From positions 2,232,501-2,296,500 of the forward strand of contig CANJKZ010000777.1 of NCBI GenBank assembly GCA_947471745.1: a stretch of 64,000 nt of DNA, read 5' to 3'. Under the pieces are notes generated by a model. It saw only the letters and a list, made by a program, of their open reading frames with translations, made no database searches and was not told where the DNA came from. Shown one piece after another: positions 31,801 through 43,674 of this stretch; the stretch's first letter is position 1, and each line of letters begins with the position of its first letter. Made by a program: the position numbers and the translations under genes. The DNA is from Closterium sp. Naga37s-1. Lineage: Eukaryota > Streptophyta > Zygnematophyceae > Desmidiales > Closteriaceae.

Positions 31801-34025
31801 CAGGTTCTTGGTCTCCCGCCTTCTACTGGTCCTGCTCCTCCCTTAGAGTGTCCACAGCCTGTCCAGTCGCAGTCACAGTTACAGCCCGCCTCCCCCCTGC
31901 CTGCTCCCTCTCCCTACACTGGTCCTACTGGAGGTCTTGCTGAGCGTCGTGAGCCTGCGTCTCGTCCTGCGTCGCCTGTTCGTGCTGCTCGCACTAGTAG
32001 TCGTGTTCCGCGTCCGCATCCTCCTGCGCTCCCGGGCACACACCAGATGGCACTGCGTCCTTCCACTGCTCCTCTGCGTGTCCCGTTGCCGTCTCCTTCA
32101 GAGTCTTCTCTTCCTGTTCTTGCTGACCCGGAGTCTGACTCTCTTCGTGCTGCCAGTCCTACTGTCACGCGTCTCCTGGCTACTGTTGTCACTGACCCTT
32201 CCTTTGAGTCCACTACTGCGTCTGCCTTAGTTGCTGAGCTTGTCGACTTTGCTGCTCGCTGTCGTCTAGACTACGCCGCTAGTCTTGTTGCTGAGTCTGA
32301 GTCTGTCTGTCCTCCGTCCGTCGGGGGTGAGTGTGCTCTTAGCACGGACGTCCTTGAGGACAGGCAGGAGGAGTTCCAATGTTTTGCTGCTGCTTTGCCT
32401 CATCTCGTGTCCATGCTGATTGCCCCTGAGGGAGACCTGGATGCACCAGATATCCCGACTCCTCGATCGTACGCTGAGGCGATCGAGGGTCCCTACTCCT
32501 CACAGTGGCAATCAGCCATGGACGCAGAGATGGCTTCCTGGAAGTCCACAGGCACCTACGTCGACGAGGTTCCCCCACCTGGGGCGAACATTGTCAGTGG
32601 CATGTGGATTTTCAGGGTGAAGCGGCCACCGGGTTCTCCGCCTGTCTTCAAGGTGCGTTACGTGGCTCGAGGCTTCAGTCAGCGGCAGGGAGTTGACTAC
32701 TTTCAGACCTTCTCTCCCACCCCGAAGATGACCACTCTTCGGGTGCTGCTGCACATAGCCGCTCAGCGCGACTACGAGCTTCACTCTCTTGACTTCAGCA
32801 CAGCTTTCTTGCTGGGCAGCCTGCACGAGGAGATCTGGTTGCGCCGCCCACCTGGCTTCACTGGGTCGTTTCCTCCTGGTACTCAGTGGAGCCTCCGGCG
32901 GCCAGTCTACGGTCTCCGCCAGGCGCCCCGTGAGTGGCACGACACACTGAGGACTACACTTGCGGCTCTTGGGTTTGCTCCTTCTACTGCCGACCCGTCG
33001 CTGTTTCTGCGCACCGACACCTCTTTGCCGCCGTTCTACATCCTCGTGTACGTCGACGACTTGGTCTTTGCCACTGCTGACACTGCTGGACTCGCCCACG
33101 TGAAGTCCGAGCTGCAGAAGAGACACACGTGCACAGACCTGGGTGAACTGCGCAGCTATTTTGGCTTGCAGATCACCCGGGACAGAGCATGGCGCACCAT
33201 TTCTCTGACTCAGTCACACATGGTGCAGCAGGTCCTTCAGCGCTTCGACTTTACGTACTCCTCGCCTCGGGCCACTCCTCTGTCTACTCGCTCTCAGCTC
33301 TGCCTTCGGATGAGTCCGTAGAGCCGAGTGGCCCGTACCCAGAGCTTGTTGGCTGCCTCATGTACCGGATGACCTGCACTCGACCTGACCTTGCATACCC
33401 TCTTAGCATCTTGGCATGCTATGTTGCTCCTGGGAGACACCGACCAGAGCACATGGCTGCAGCGAAGAGGGTGTTGCGCTACTTGTGCAGTACGTCAGGC
33501 ATGGGGCTAGTGCTTGGAGGGCGGCGTTCAGTGGTCCTCACCGGTCACGCAGACGCTTCTTGGGCTGACGACCAGGCTACGCAGCGGTCGTCACAGGGTT
33601 ACACCTTCAGCCTTGGTTCCGGCTCTGTTTCGTGGCAGTCTACCCGCTCGTCTTCTGTTCTCGGCTCCAGCTGTGAGGCTGAGATCTACGCGGGGGCCAT
33701 GGCTGCACAGGAGCTACGCTGGCTCACCTACCTGCTGACTGACCTAGGAGAGCCGCCTCGTTCTGCTCCAGTTCTTTGCGTAGACAACAAGGCCATGCTG
33801 GCCTTGTGTCGGGAGCACAGACTGGAGCACAGAACGAAGCACATTGCTCTTCGTTACTTCCTTGCTCGTGAGCTGCAGCAGCGTGGTCAGCTGCGCCTTG
33901 CTTATGTGGCCTCTCAGGCCAAAAATGCTGATATCTTTACCAAGGCAATTCCGCCTTGTGATCATCAGCGCTGCTATACGATGCTAGGTCTTGTGCCTAC
34001 TTGGCCTCACTTGCTCACTTCTTGA
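28851..34025 (+). pseudogene. copia polyprotein of E2 (gag C-terminus to RNase H)
   Basis: Three tandem copies of an LQRRP...QQLREWYA module (28851-29200), then zinc finger C-X13-C-X4-H-X4-C near 29245-29320. Protease is shifted by an extra G at TTGGACTCGGG near 29662; DSGASRSFF follows in the next frame. GAG-pre-integrase LGHPSLPRLRGM, integrase with MDVWGP, HSDRGGEF and QQNGIAERR (full DDE). TAG at 30751-30753 in AAH-stop-INL. 30778-33321: linker with an 18 bp GAEPGG repeat (31180-31320), then RT with YVDDLVFA near 33050. Frameshift near 33290, RNase H to WPHLLTS at 34025. All catalytic domains are recognisable, but three lesions separate them. Confidence 0.92.
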
Positions 34026-34222
34026 CCTTGCTTGTACTGTGATCTATCTATACCTGCACTTGCTTGTTTACCTTTATATATGATCTTGCATGTGAACTGG
34101 CCTTGTGGCCTTGAACTTGTGCTCGGAATGTGTGGTGACGTTGTGATCCACCCTGAGCTTGTTTTGCTTTGCTTGACTGGTCTTGTGACCTCTTGTTCTC
34201 CCCCAGTTTGCCTATGGGGGTG

Positions 34223-34350
34223 TGTCAAACTTCTATGCTATAGTCTATGTAGGCTGTAGTGGGGTAGACAATATGGGGTACAACACTTTTAGGTTTTCCT
34301 ACTTGTACCCACCTGTTTCCCAGTGCATTCGCTTCCTCGTTATTCTCACA
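34223..34350 (+). repeat. 3' LTR of E2 (128 bp)
   Basis: Partner of 21032-21159. Preceded by the polypurine end CTATGGGGGTG (34212-34222). Confidence 0.93.
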
Positions 34351-34355
34351 TGAGC

Positions 34356-35069
34356 TTCTCGCCAGCGGTGTAGGTGTGCCGCTTCCGACTGCTTGTCTTG
34401 TTTCTGGGGGAGGGGGGACGGGCACCTCGATTCACACGTGATGAATGAGGGCGTTTCCGGTTAGGAGGGGGAAACGTGGGAATGTGGAGGTGTTCAGGGA
34501 GCGCGTCACGTGACCACCACTCCACGCCCTCCTCGTCGCCGTCAGCCGGTTCGGGTTAGTCATCGTCGTCACGCCAAACACGCTCGGGGTGGGGAACATC
34601 TTCATTTCCGGCAGCGCCTCCAGTCTCGGCAGTCCCAGATGCGGTGTCGGCTCCTGTGTCATTCCCGGGTTGCCCTTGCGCGTTGGCGTCTAGTACTTCA
34701 GCAGGCAAAAGCAGCGTTAGTACAGGATGACCATTCAAAAACACGGCAGGAGCCGGAGGAGAGGGTGGTGTAGGTGGCGCAGGCGGGGCTGGTGGCGTAG
34801 GCGGGGCTGGCGGAGCAGGAGGATTCGTCGGCACAGAATGCGGGAAATGGTGCCAATGCTCAGCATGGCCACGACAAACACCAGGCCTTGGGGGCCTTCT
34901 AAAGAGAAACGCCAAGGCAGGCAGTCCTGCCATGGCGTGAGCACTAGCTAGGGAAAAAACGATGGCATTCTTGGAATGAAAGACAGTTATGAGGCCCCCC
35001 TCAAGACCCCTGTCAAGAAGGCGCCCCGAGTTCCTCTTTGAGCCCATGTGGACCGTCCACAAGGTACCC
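34356..35069. other. spacer between E2 and C, contains an unrecognised minus-strand frame
   Basis: The target DNA of E2 continues here. A minus frame (35071-34556) reads TVHMGSKRNSGRLLDRGLEG and GLITVFHSKNAIVFS, then a PPAPPAPPTPP run. The first 40 residues look like real protein; the remainder is low complexity. I do not recognise it. It may belong to the hairpin-rich DNA element or to displaced host DNA. Confidence 0.35.
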
Positions 35070-35135
35070 AAGTGTTGTACCCCATATTGTCTACCCCACT
35101 ACAGCCTACACAGACTATAGCATATGAGTTTGACA
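35070..35135 (-). repeat. truncated 3' LTR of C (66 bp)
   Basis: Matches the first half of the E2 LTR in reverse, TGTCAAAC...GGGGTACAACACTT, with small changes. CACCCCCATAGGC (polypurine complement) follows at 35136. Confidence 0.88.
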
Positions 35136-35610
35136 CACCCCCATAGGCAAAGTGGGGGAGAACAAGAGTTCACAAGACCAGTCAAGCAAAGCAAAGCAAG
35201 CTCAGGGTGGATCACAACGTCACCACACAATCCGAGCACAAGAGCAAGGCCAAAAGGCCAGTTCACATGCAAGATCATATATAAAGGTAAACAAGCAAGT
35301 GCAGGTATAGAAAGATCACAATACAAGCAAGGTCAAGAAGTGAGCAAGTGAGGCCAAGTAGGCACAAGACCTAGCATCGTACAGAAACGCTGATGATCAC
35401 CAGGCGGAAGTGCCTTGGTAAAGATATCAGCAGTGTTGGCCTCAGAGGCCACGTAAGCAAGGCGCAGCTGACCACGCTGCTGCAGCTCACGAGCAAGGAA
35501 GTAGCGAAGAGCAATGTGCTTCGTTCTGTGCTCCAGTCTGTGCTCCAGACACAAGGCCAGCATGGCCTTGTTGTCTACGTACAGAACTGGAGGAGAACGA
35601 GGCGCCTCTC

Positions 35611-35789
35611 TGTTGAATAGTAGGAGTAGGGCCAAGGCTTAGTAGCCTAGGCCAAAGGGAGTCGAGAGAGTTATGGAAGGAGAAGTGAGTGAAACTAGAA
35701 AGGAGGGGGATACAAGTAGTAAGCCCGAAAAGGGTTATACTCACTTTTGAGTACCCCACTACAGACTAGACATGCATTATAATCTGACA
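35611..35789 (-). repeat. 3' LTR of D (179 bp)
   Basis: Plus strand TGTTGAATAG to ATAATCTGACA. The right 120 bp match the other LTR almost exactly. The left part carries the AGGCTTAGTAGCCTAGGCC palindrome and does not match. Confidence 0.88.
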
Positions 35790-36359
35790 CACCCCCATAG
35801 TCAAAGTGGGGTATAATCAGTACAGCATGCAGGCATAGAGCTAGAGTTCACAATAGGTAAGTAAGGCTAGAGCTAATCACAGAGGGCAAGTGAGGAGGAG
35901 GAGAGACTGTGGGGGAGAGAAGATGGGAGGCGACTGCTGACGCTGTAGACACACAGACGAGCTGCTGGCTCAGTGGCTACCGAAGCAAAGGCCCGGACTA
36001 CACGAGTAACTGGCTCCGCGGCTAAAAGTAGCGGCAGACGAGCAACTGACCCACAGGCGACTGGCGACTACCGGAGATTGTAGCCTCCGGACTGCTGGTG
36101 CTGCTGACGACGAGACTGCTGCCTCCACTTAACCTCCCCCAGCTGCCCAACGCCCCTCTCACACACCCCCTGCTCAAACCCTAGCCCTACACCCACAGCA
36201 CCCCCTTAAACCCTAAACCCCTGACTCCCACACATCCACCCCCCTCAGCGATAGCTGCAGCAGTGGGAGACGAAGGAGGAGGAGGAGGAGGGGACGGCAC
36301 GCACAACCGACACCCCCACAACCATCACCCCCACACCCACCCCCCCACGGCTGCACCGG

Positions 36360-37455
36360 GTCCAGGAGCGGCTGCTGCAGGGGCCAGGGGCGGCTGCTGC
36401 TGGGGCGGCTGCTCCAGGGGCTGCTGCTGCTGGGGCGGCTGCTCCAGGGGCTGCTACTGCTGGGGCGGCTGCTCCAGGGGCTGCTGCTGGGGCGGCTGCT
36501 CCAGGGGCTGCTGCTGCTGGGGCGGCTGCTCCAGGGGCTGCTGCTGCTGGGGCTGCTCCTGCTGGGGCGGCTGCTGCTGGGGCGGCTGCTCCAGGGGCTG
36601 CTGCTGCTGGGGCGGCTGCTCCAGGGGCTGCTGCTGCTGGGGCGGCTGCTCCAGGGGCTGCTGCTGCTGGGGCGGCTGCTCCAGGGGCTGCTGCTGCTGG
36701 GGCGGCTGCTCCAGGGGCTGCTGCTGCTGGGGCGTCTGCTCCAGGGGCTGCTGCTGCTGGGGCGGCTGCTCCAGGTGCTGCTGCTGCTGGGGCGGCTGCT
36801 CCAAGGGCTGCTGCTGCTGGGGCTGCTCCTGCTGGGGCGGCTGCCGCTGGGGCGGCTGCTCCAGGGGCTGCTGCTGCTGCTGGGGCGGCTGCTCCAGGGG
36901 CTGCTGCTGCTGGGGCGGCTGCTCCAGGGGCTGCTGCTGCTGGGGCGGCTGCTCCAGGGGCTGCAGCTGCTGGGGCGGCTGCTCCAGGGGCTGCTGCTAC
37001 TGGGGCGGCTGCTCCAGGGGCTGCTGCTGCTGGGGCAGCTGCTCCAGGGGCTGCTGCTGCTGGGGCGGCTGCTCCAGGGGCTGCTGCTGCTGGGGCGGCT
37101 GCTCCAGGGGCTGCTGCTGCTGGGGCGGCTGCTCCAGGGGCTGCTGCTGCTGGGGCTGCTCCTGCTGGGGCGGCTGCCGCTGGGGCGGCTGCTCCAGGGG
37201 CTGCCGCTGCTGGGGCGGCTGCTCCAGAGCTTCTGCTGCTGGGGCGGCTGCTCCAGGGGCTGCTGCTGCTGGGGCGGCTGCTCCAGGGGCTGCAGCTGCT
37301 GGGGCGGCTGCTCCAGGGGCTGCTGCTGCTGGGGCGGCTGCTCCAGGGGCTGCTGCTGCTGGGGCGGCTGCTCCAGAGGCTGCTGCTGCTGGGGCGGCTG
37401 CTCCAGGTGCTGCTGCTGCTGGGGCGGCTGCTCCAGGGGCTGCTGCTGCAGCGGA
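36360..37455. repeat. 30 bp minisatellite in D
   Basis: About 35 units of GGGGCGGCTGCTCCAGGGGC followed by TGCTGCTGCT, with 9-12 bp indel variants. It produces long alanine/proline, glutamine and cysteine-rich frames on both strands that are not genes. Confidence 0.92.
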
Positions 37456-37907
37456 AATTAGTAGGGAGGGGAGGGGAAGGGCGCGGCCCCCAGGGTGCCC
37501 TGACGGGCGACGTGCTAGGGAGCCGCGCAGGCCCCCGAAAGTGCCTCGACGGGTGACGGGAGGGGACCGCGCGCAGGCCCCTAAGGCGTCGTGACGAGGC
37601 AACGGGAGGGGCCGGCTCGCGGGCCCCGAAAGTGCCGCGACGAGGCGACGGGAGGGGCCTGCGTGCGGGCCCCCAAAACGCCGCGACGAGGCGACGGTCG
37701 GGGCCAGTGCGCGGGCCCCCAAGACGCCGCGACGAGGTAGGAGCCCGCCGCGCGCCTCGGGGCGCACGGCGGGCAGAAAACCGCGACACGTTCCGAGCGC
37801 GTGGCGGGAAGAAAAATAGAATGTCGCGCGCCACGGGGCGCGCGACACACAGTAGGGCAGCGGAAGCAAGTGGGCCCACAGGCCAGGAGCTTTAAGCTCT
37901 GATAGCA

Positions 37908-38131
37908 TGATAAAGTACTAGCGAGAGTTTGAGAATGGCTTAGGAGCCATAGTAGCTTAGGTGACTTGGTGAAGTTCGAGGGTGTAGGGTGTAAGGAAAA
38001 ATGTCGAGAGAATTATGGAAGGAGAAGTGAGTGAAACTAGAAAGGAGGGGGATACAAGTAGTAAGCCCTAAAAGGGTTATACTCATTTTTGAGTACCCCA
38101 CTACAGACTAGACATGCATTATAATCTGACA
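37908..38131 (-). repeat. 5' LTR of D (224 bp)
   Basis: Plus strand TGATAAAGTACTAGCG to ATAATCTGACA. The first 100 bp are unlike 35611-35660. The primer site TGCTATCAGAGC follows on the minus strand (37896-37907), with GGGCCC at 37872-37877. Confidence 0.88.
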
Positions 38132-41100
38132 CTCTCCTAGGTCAGTCAGCAGGTAGGTGAGCCAGCGTAACTCCTGTGCAGCCATGGCCCCCGCGTAGAT
38201 CTCGGCCTCACAGCCGGAGCCGAGAACAGAAGACGAGCGGGTAGACCGCCACGAAACAGAGCCGGAACCAAGGCTGAAGGTGTAACCCTGTGACGACCGC
38301 TGCGTAGCCTGGTCGTCAGCCCAAGAAGCGTCTTCGTGACCTGTGAGGACCACTGAACGTCGCCCTCCAAGCACTAGCCCCATGCCCGACGTACTGCACA
38401 AGTAGCGCAACACCCTCTTCGCTGCAGCCATGTGCTCTGGTCGGTGTCTCCAAGGAGCAACATAGCGTGCCAAGATGTTAAGAGGGTATGCAAGGTCAGG
38501 TCGTGTGCAGGTCATCAGGTACATGAGGCAGCCAACAAGCTCTGGGTACGGGCCACTCGGCTCTACGGACTCATCCGAAGGCAGAGCTGAGAGCGAGTGG
38601 CGAGTAGACAGAGGAGTGGCCTGAGGCGAGGAGTACGTGAAGTCGAAGCGCTGAAGGACCTGCTGCACCATGTGTGACTGAGTCAGGGTAATGGTGCGCT
38701 GTGCTCTGTCCCGGGTGATCTGCAAGCCAAGGTAGCTGCGCAGTTCACCCAGGTCTGTGCACGTGTGTCTCTTCTGCAGCTCGGACTTCACGTGGGCGAG
38801 TCCAGCAGTGTCAGCAGTAGCAAAGACCAAGTCGTCGACGTACACGAGGATGTAGAACGGCGGCAAAGAGGTGTCGGTGCGTAGAAACAGCGACGGGTCA
38901 GCAGTAGAAGGAGCAAACCCAAGAGCCGCAAGTGTAGTCCTCAGTGTGTCGTGCCACTCACGGGGCGCCTGGCGGAGACCGTAGACTGGCCGCCGGAGGC
39001 TCCACTGGGTACCAGGAGGAAACGACCCAGTGAAGCCAGGAGGGCGGCGCAACCAGATCTCCTCGTGCAGGCTGCCCTGCAAGAAAGCTGTGCTGAAGTC
39101 AAGAGAGTGAAGCTCGTAGTCGCGCTGAGCGGCTATGTGCAGCAGCACCCGAAGAGTGGTCATCTTCGGGGTGGGAGAGAAGGTCTGAAAGTAGTCAACT
39201 CCCTGCCGCTGACTGAAGCCTCGAGCCACGTAACGCGCCTTGAAGACAGGCGGAGAACCCGGTGGCCGCTTCACCCTGAAAATCCACATGCCACTGACAA
39301 TGTTCGCCCCAGGTGGGGGAACCTCGTCGACGTAGGTGCCTGTGGACTTCCAGGAAGCCATCTCTGCGTCCATGGCTGATTGCCACTGTGAGGAGTAGGG
39401 ACCCTCGATCGCCTCAGCGTACGATCGAGGAGTCGGGATGTCTGGTGCATCCGGGTCTCCCTCAGGGGCAACCAGCGTGGACACGAGATGAGGCAAAGCA
39501 GCAGCAAAACATTGGAACTCCTCCTGCCTGTCCTCAAGGACGTCCGTGCTAAGAGCACACTCACCCCTGACGGACGGAGGACAGACAGACGCAGACTCAG
39601 CAACAAGACTAGCAGCGTAGTCTAGACGACAGCGAGCAGCAAAGTCGACAAGCTCAGCAACTAGGGCAGACGCAGTAGTGGACTCAAAGGAAGGGTCAGT
39701 GACAACAGTAGACAGGAGACGCGTGACAGTAGGACTGGCAGCACGAAGAGAGTCAGACTCCGGGTCAGCAAGAACAGGAAGAGAGGACTCTGGAGGAGAC
39801 GGCAACGGGACACGCAGAGGAGCAGTGGAAGGACGCAGTGCCATCTGGTGTGTGCCTGGGACCGCAGGAGGACGCGGACGCGGAGCACGACGACTGGTGC
39901 GAGCAGCACGAACAGGCGACGCGGGACGAGACGCAGGCTCACGACGCTCAGCAAGACCTCCAGTAGGACCAGTGGAGGGAGAAGGAGCAGGCAGGGGGGA
40001 GGCGGGTTGTAACTGTGACTGCGACTGGACAGGCTATGGACACTCTAAGGGAGGAGCAGCACCAGTAGAGGGCGGGAGACCAAGAACCTGCTGAAGAAGG
40101 GGAACGAAGTACGGCCTAGGCCGCGCAGCGCCTCCAGAACCAGCAGGGACAGCACCAGTACCCCCAGCGGCAGTACCAGCGCCAGCAGCACCTCCAGCTC
40201 CAACAGCGCCAACTCCAGCACCCGCAGAAGCACCAGCGCCAGTAGCACCACCAGCGCCCACACCCCCAGCAGCTCCAGCTCCAGCAGCTCCAGCAGCTCC
40301 AGCTCCAGCAGCGCCAACTCCAGCACCCTCAGACGCACCAGCGCCAGCAGAACCACCAGCGCCAGCAGAACCACCAGCGCCAGCAGAACCACCAGCGCCA
40401 GCAGAACCACCAGCGCCAGCACCCCCAGGCTCCACACCCCCAGGCTCAGAACCCCCAGGCTCAGCACCCCCAGACTCAGCACCCCCAGGCTCAGCACCCC
40501 CAGACTCAGCACCCCCAGGCTCCGCACCCCTGGACTCAGCACCCCGAGGCTCCGCACCCCCAGACCCGGCACCCGCAGGCACAGCACCTCGAGCAGCACC
40601 AGAGTCAACAGCTACCTCGACAGGCTCGACCGCGTCTACCTGGGACACACCTGACGGGGCAGGACCCAGAGGGGGGAGGGGGTCTACCGGGGGAGGACCT
40701 GGCGCAAGGAAGAGCGGCGGTGGGGGGAGGGGCGCAGTGCGGTAGGGGAAGAGACGGTAGTAAGGCACCGACTCGTCAAAGGTGACGTCCTGGGAGGACA
40801 GGACGCGGCGCGAGGTGGGGTGGTAAAACTGCCACCCAGGCGCGTCAGGGGGAAGCCAAGGAAGACGCAGAGAACAGCACGGGGGGACAGCTTGTCCGCA
40901 GACAAGTCGCGGACAAACGCCCGAGATCCCCAGACCCGAAACGCAGACGCATCGCCAACCTTCCCCGTCCACCGCAAGGTGGGGGAGGTCTCAGGCAAGG
41001 AGACACGGGGCTGAAGGTTGAGCTGGTTCGCTGCGTACTGAACCACAAACGGCCACAGAAAATGGGGGGCAGCCGCATGTATCATGGACGTACGAGCGAC

Positions 41101-43029
41101 GTCCATGACCATGCCAATGCGGCGCTCAGCAATCCCATTTTGCTGTGGAGAGGCCGGAAGCGTGAAGGTCTGACGGATGCCCTGTGCACGACAGAAGGCT
41201 CCCAGACGGGCAGAGGAAAACTCCCCGCCTCTGTCAGAGTGCAGACGCAGAACAGGAAAGTCCGAGCCGAAACTCTCTCTGAGCTGGAGACGAGCTGCGC
41301 GGATCCAGTCGATCAACACCTCAGTGACGTCACCCTTGCTGCGCAAGGGGAAGACTGTGGTGTAACGCGAGTAGTCGTCAACCACCAACAGGAAGTAACG
41401 CTCGTGCCCCTGTCCACGGACGCGGGCGGGGCCCCACACGTCCATGTGAAGAGTCTGCAGCGGAGCCTCTGTCGGAGGAAACTCGGAGGAGTGAGGGGCG
41501 GCGCGCTGTCGCCCCTTGACGCACGGGACGCAGGTAGGGGCAGGCCCCGGAGGTAGGGGAGGGAGAGACCGGGGAAGACCAGAGACAAGGACACGGGAGG
41601 CCATGCCTCGGAGACGAGGCAGGGAGGGGTGACCAAGGCGGTGGTGCCAAAGGAGAGTCTGGTGGGACAGGAGACGACACGAGCAGGGAGCAGACTCAGG
41701 ACCAGACCTGGACGCTGCAGCAAACACCTGACTCGACGCAGCTACCTGACCAGACTCAGCAGTCGGAGGAGACTCAGTAGTAAGTGTGTACAGGCTCGAC
41801 CCCGGCCGACGGGTGAACGTGGCCAAGTGTCGGCCTGTCCGAGCACACATGCAGTGGGTCACCCGCTGACTCGCAGGAGTGAACTGGTCAACCCCGCTAT
41901 CCTGTAGATCAGCTCCACTCACCAAGTTCGTAGAGAACGAGGGGAGGTAGAGACCTGACTGGGTGCCAGAGGGGGCTGCCGGGCACGGTAAGACAGTGGA
42001 GAAGCTAGCAAGGACAGGACCCCCAGAGGGGTCCGCCAGGGAGACCGCAACCGGCCGACGAAGCGGCTTAAGCGTGGTGCGGTCTCGAAAGAAGGAGCGG
42101 GAAGCACCCGAGTCAAGGGTGAAGGTGTGTAAGGCCTGAGCCGACGTGGTACCTGAGAGAGCAGACTCACCAGCACCTGGGGCAGCAGACGCACTAGCAC
42201 CTAGAGCAGCAGCCTCACCAGCACCTAGAGCAGCAGACTGGATACCGGAGTCAGGCGGCACACACAGGTGACAGACTCCCTCGGCACTAGTAGACAATGC
42301 ATACATTGCAGTGAGAATATCACCATAGTCAAGAGCAAAGATATCTACCCTCTGCCTAAGCATCTCCACCCAGTCGGGGAGCTCAGCGTCGTCGCCAAAC
42401 TCTGAACGCCAAGTGTCGCTCAGACGCGCGAAGCAGCGGGACTCCGTGTGACCACGCGTCCCGCAAGTCTGACCAGTCCGGACACCCGTGCTAATAACGT
42501 ACGGGCAGCGAGCAGTACTCAGCGACCCTCCACTCTGAGCGTACCACTCACGAAGCTGCTGGGGTGAAAGAGTCTCGCGCGGACAACGCTGCTGCTGCAC
42601 CGGGCCACTACAAGAAACTCCCGAACTACCCACTCCAGGACGACTCCCACTACTGCCACCCCGACAACCCCAACTAATGTACCACTCACGAAGCTGTTGG
42701 GGGGTGAGGGACTCACGCGGGCGACGCTGGAGCTGCATCCTGCCACTACAAGCAGCTGCGGAACTACTCACTCCAGGACGACTCCCAGTACGGCCACCCC
42801 GACAACCCCAACTAGCGTACCACTCACGAAGCTGTTGGGGGGTGAGGGACTCACGCGGGCGACGCTGGAGCTGCATCTGGGCACGCCAGGAGCAGCAGTA
42901 GCAGGAGAAAGAGCAGCAGTAGTAAGAGCAGCAGTAACAGCAGTACGGGCAGGGCAGTGCTCACCAGTGGCGAGAAGGGCAGGCGTACGACGGCGGCAAC
43001 GGCGATGCCGCTACCACTGTAGAGCGAGG

Positions 43030-43315
43030 GCTCCGCGGCAGCTGCAGGGGTGGCTGCTCCAGGGGCGGCTGCTGCAGTGGCGGCTGCTCCAGGGGCGGCT
43101 GCTGCAGTGACGGCTGCTCCAGGGGCGGCTGCTGCAGTGGCGGCTGCTCCAGGGGCGGCTGCTGCAGTGGCGGCTGCTCCAGGGGCGGCTGCTGCAGTGG
43201 CGGCTGCTCCAGGGGCGACTGCTGCAGTGGCGGCTGCTCCAGGGGCGGCTGCTGCAGTGGCGGCTGCTCCAGGGGTGGCTGCTGCAGTGGCGGCTGCTCC
43301 AGGGGCGGCTGCTGC
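43030..43315. repeat. 30 bp minisatellite in the leader of C
   Basis: Nine or ten units of GGCGGCTGCTCCAGGGGCGG with CTGCTGCAGT. Same core as the E2, A and D arrays. Confidence 0.9.
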
Positions 43316-43319
43316 GATC

Positions 43320-43674
43320 TCAATCGAAACGCATTGTGAGAGAGTCCGAAGTCAGAATCGCGCGAGGGCGATTCTCTGCTAACGAAAAGAGCCTTGGCAC
43401 GTCACTTTGCAAGCGTGCCAGCTCATCCTGACTGGACTCGAAGCCAGTGAGACCCTCAAGAGAGTCAAACATGTGAAAATGGATGTGACTCGCTGCAAAA
43501 CTGAATTTCGTTACTGTTTTATGAGGATTTAAATTAAAAAATTAACATGCGCTTATAAGAAGTGATGGTTTTACAGGGGGTGCGCTTATAAATGAGGATC
43601 GGCCATAAGCGCATTGCTCCAGATACAAGCGCATGCGCTTATAATAGGTCTGTGCTTATATCCGGGGCCATGCG
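43320..43674. mobile_element. hairpin-rich DNA element, right part
   Basis: Contains GCGCTTATAA motifs in both orientations, AAGCGCATGCGCTT (43627-43640), and ends ATATCCGGGGCCATGCGG next to TA. The block 43345-43440 (AGAATCGCGCGAGGGCG, TTGGCACGTCACTTTGC, GTGCCAGCTCATCCTGACTG) is also inside MITE2 (53712-53800), so the two DNA elements share an internal module. Confidence 0.6.

Larger units (their letters stand above)
21032..34350 (+). mobile_element. copia element E2, split by E1
   Basis: Perfect duplication tgagc (21027-21031 and 34351-34355) and 128 bp LTRs with about two mismatches. Without E1 it is 7.05 kb: leader with minisatellites, gag with zinc finger, protease, integrase, RT, RNase H. 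It carries a frameshift at the protease motif, a TAG at 30751 and a frameshift near 33290. Same family as element C. Confidence 0.93.
35611..38131 (-). mobile_element. non-autonomous copia-like element D (2521 bp)
   Basis: Perfect duplication ctctc (35606-35610 and 38132-38136) in the RNase H region of C. Minus orientation by polypurine complement at 35790 and primer site at 37896-37907. The interior has no pol; about 1.1 kb is a 30 bp minisatellite. The two LTRs share U3 but differ in their U5-side halves. Confidence 0.92.
35336..42876 (-). pseudogene. copia polyprotein of C (gag to RNase H), split by D
   Basis: 42876-40684: three QLQRRP...QQLREWYA modules, zinc finger C-X13-C-X4-H-X4-C, protease FTLDSGASRSFF, GAG-pre-integrase WHHRLGHPSL, complete integrase (MDVWGP, HSDRGGEF, QQNGIAERR) in one open frame. 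A frameshift near 40855 (LGFP) leads to 40850-40034 with PGWQFYHPTSRRV, then an Ala/Gly repeat linker. TAG at ECP-stop-PVQS near 40034. RT to RNase H 39990-38132 (YVDDLVFA near 38830), interrupted after LLTDLGE by D, with RNase H resuming at 35610 (PRSPPVLYVDNKAML) to WPHLLTS at 35336. Two point lesions plus the insertion. Confidence 0.92.
35070..43319 (-). mobile_element. copia element C, truncated at both ends, split by D
   Basis: Minus-strand relative of E2: truncated 3' LTR (35070-35135), polypurine end, RNase H to gag (35336-42876), leader minisatellite (43030-43315). No 5' LTR is seen; sequence leaves the leader at about 43316. The left LTR is cut at AAGTGTTG. No target duplication is visible, consistent with truncation. 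Confidence 0.85.

Noticed and set aside
36245..37879. 544-residue Ala/Pro protein, and Cys/Gly and Gln/Pro frames over the same DNA
   Set aside because: All arise from one 30 bp minisatellite in element D; no domain, and frames are open on both strands.
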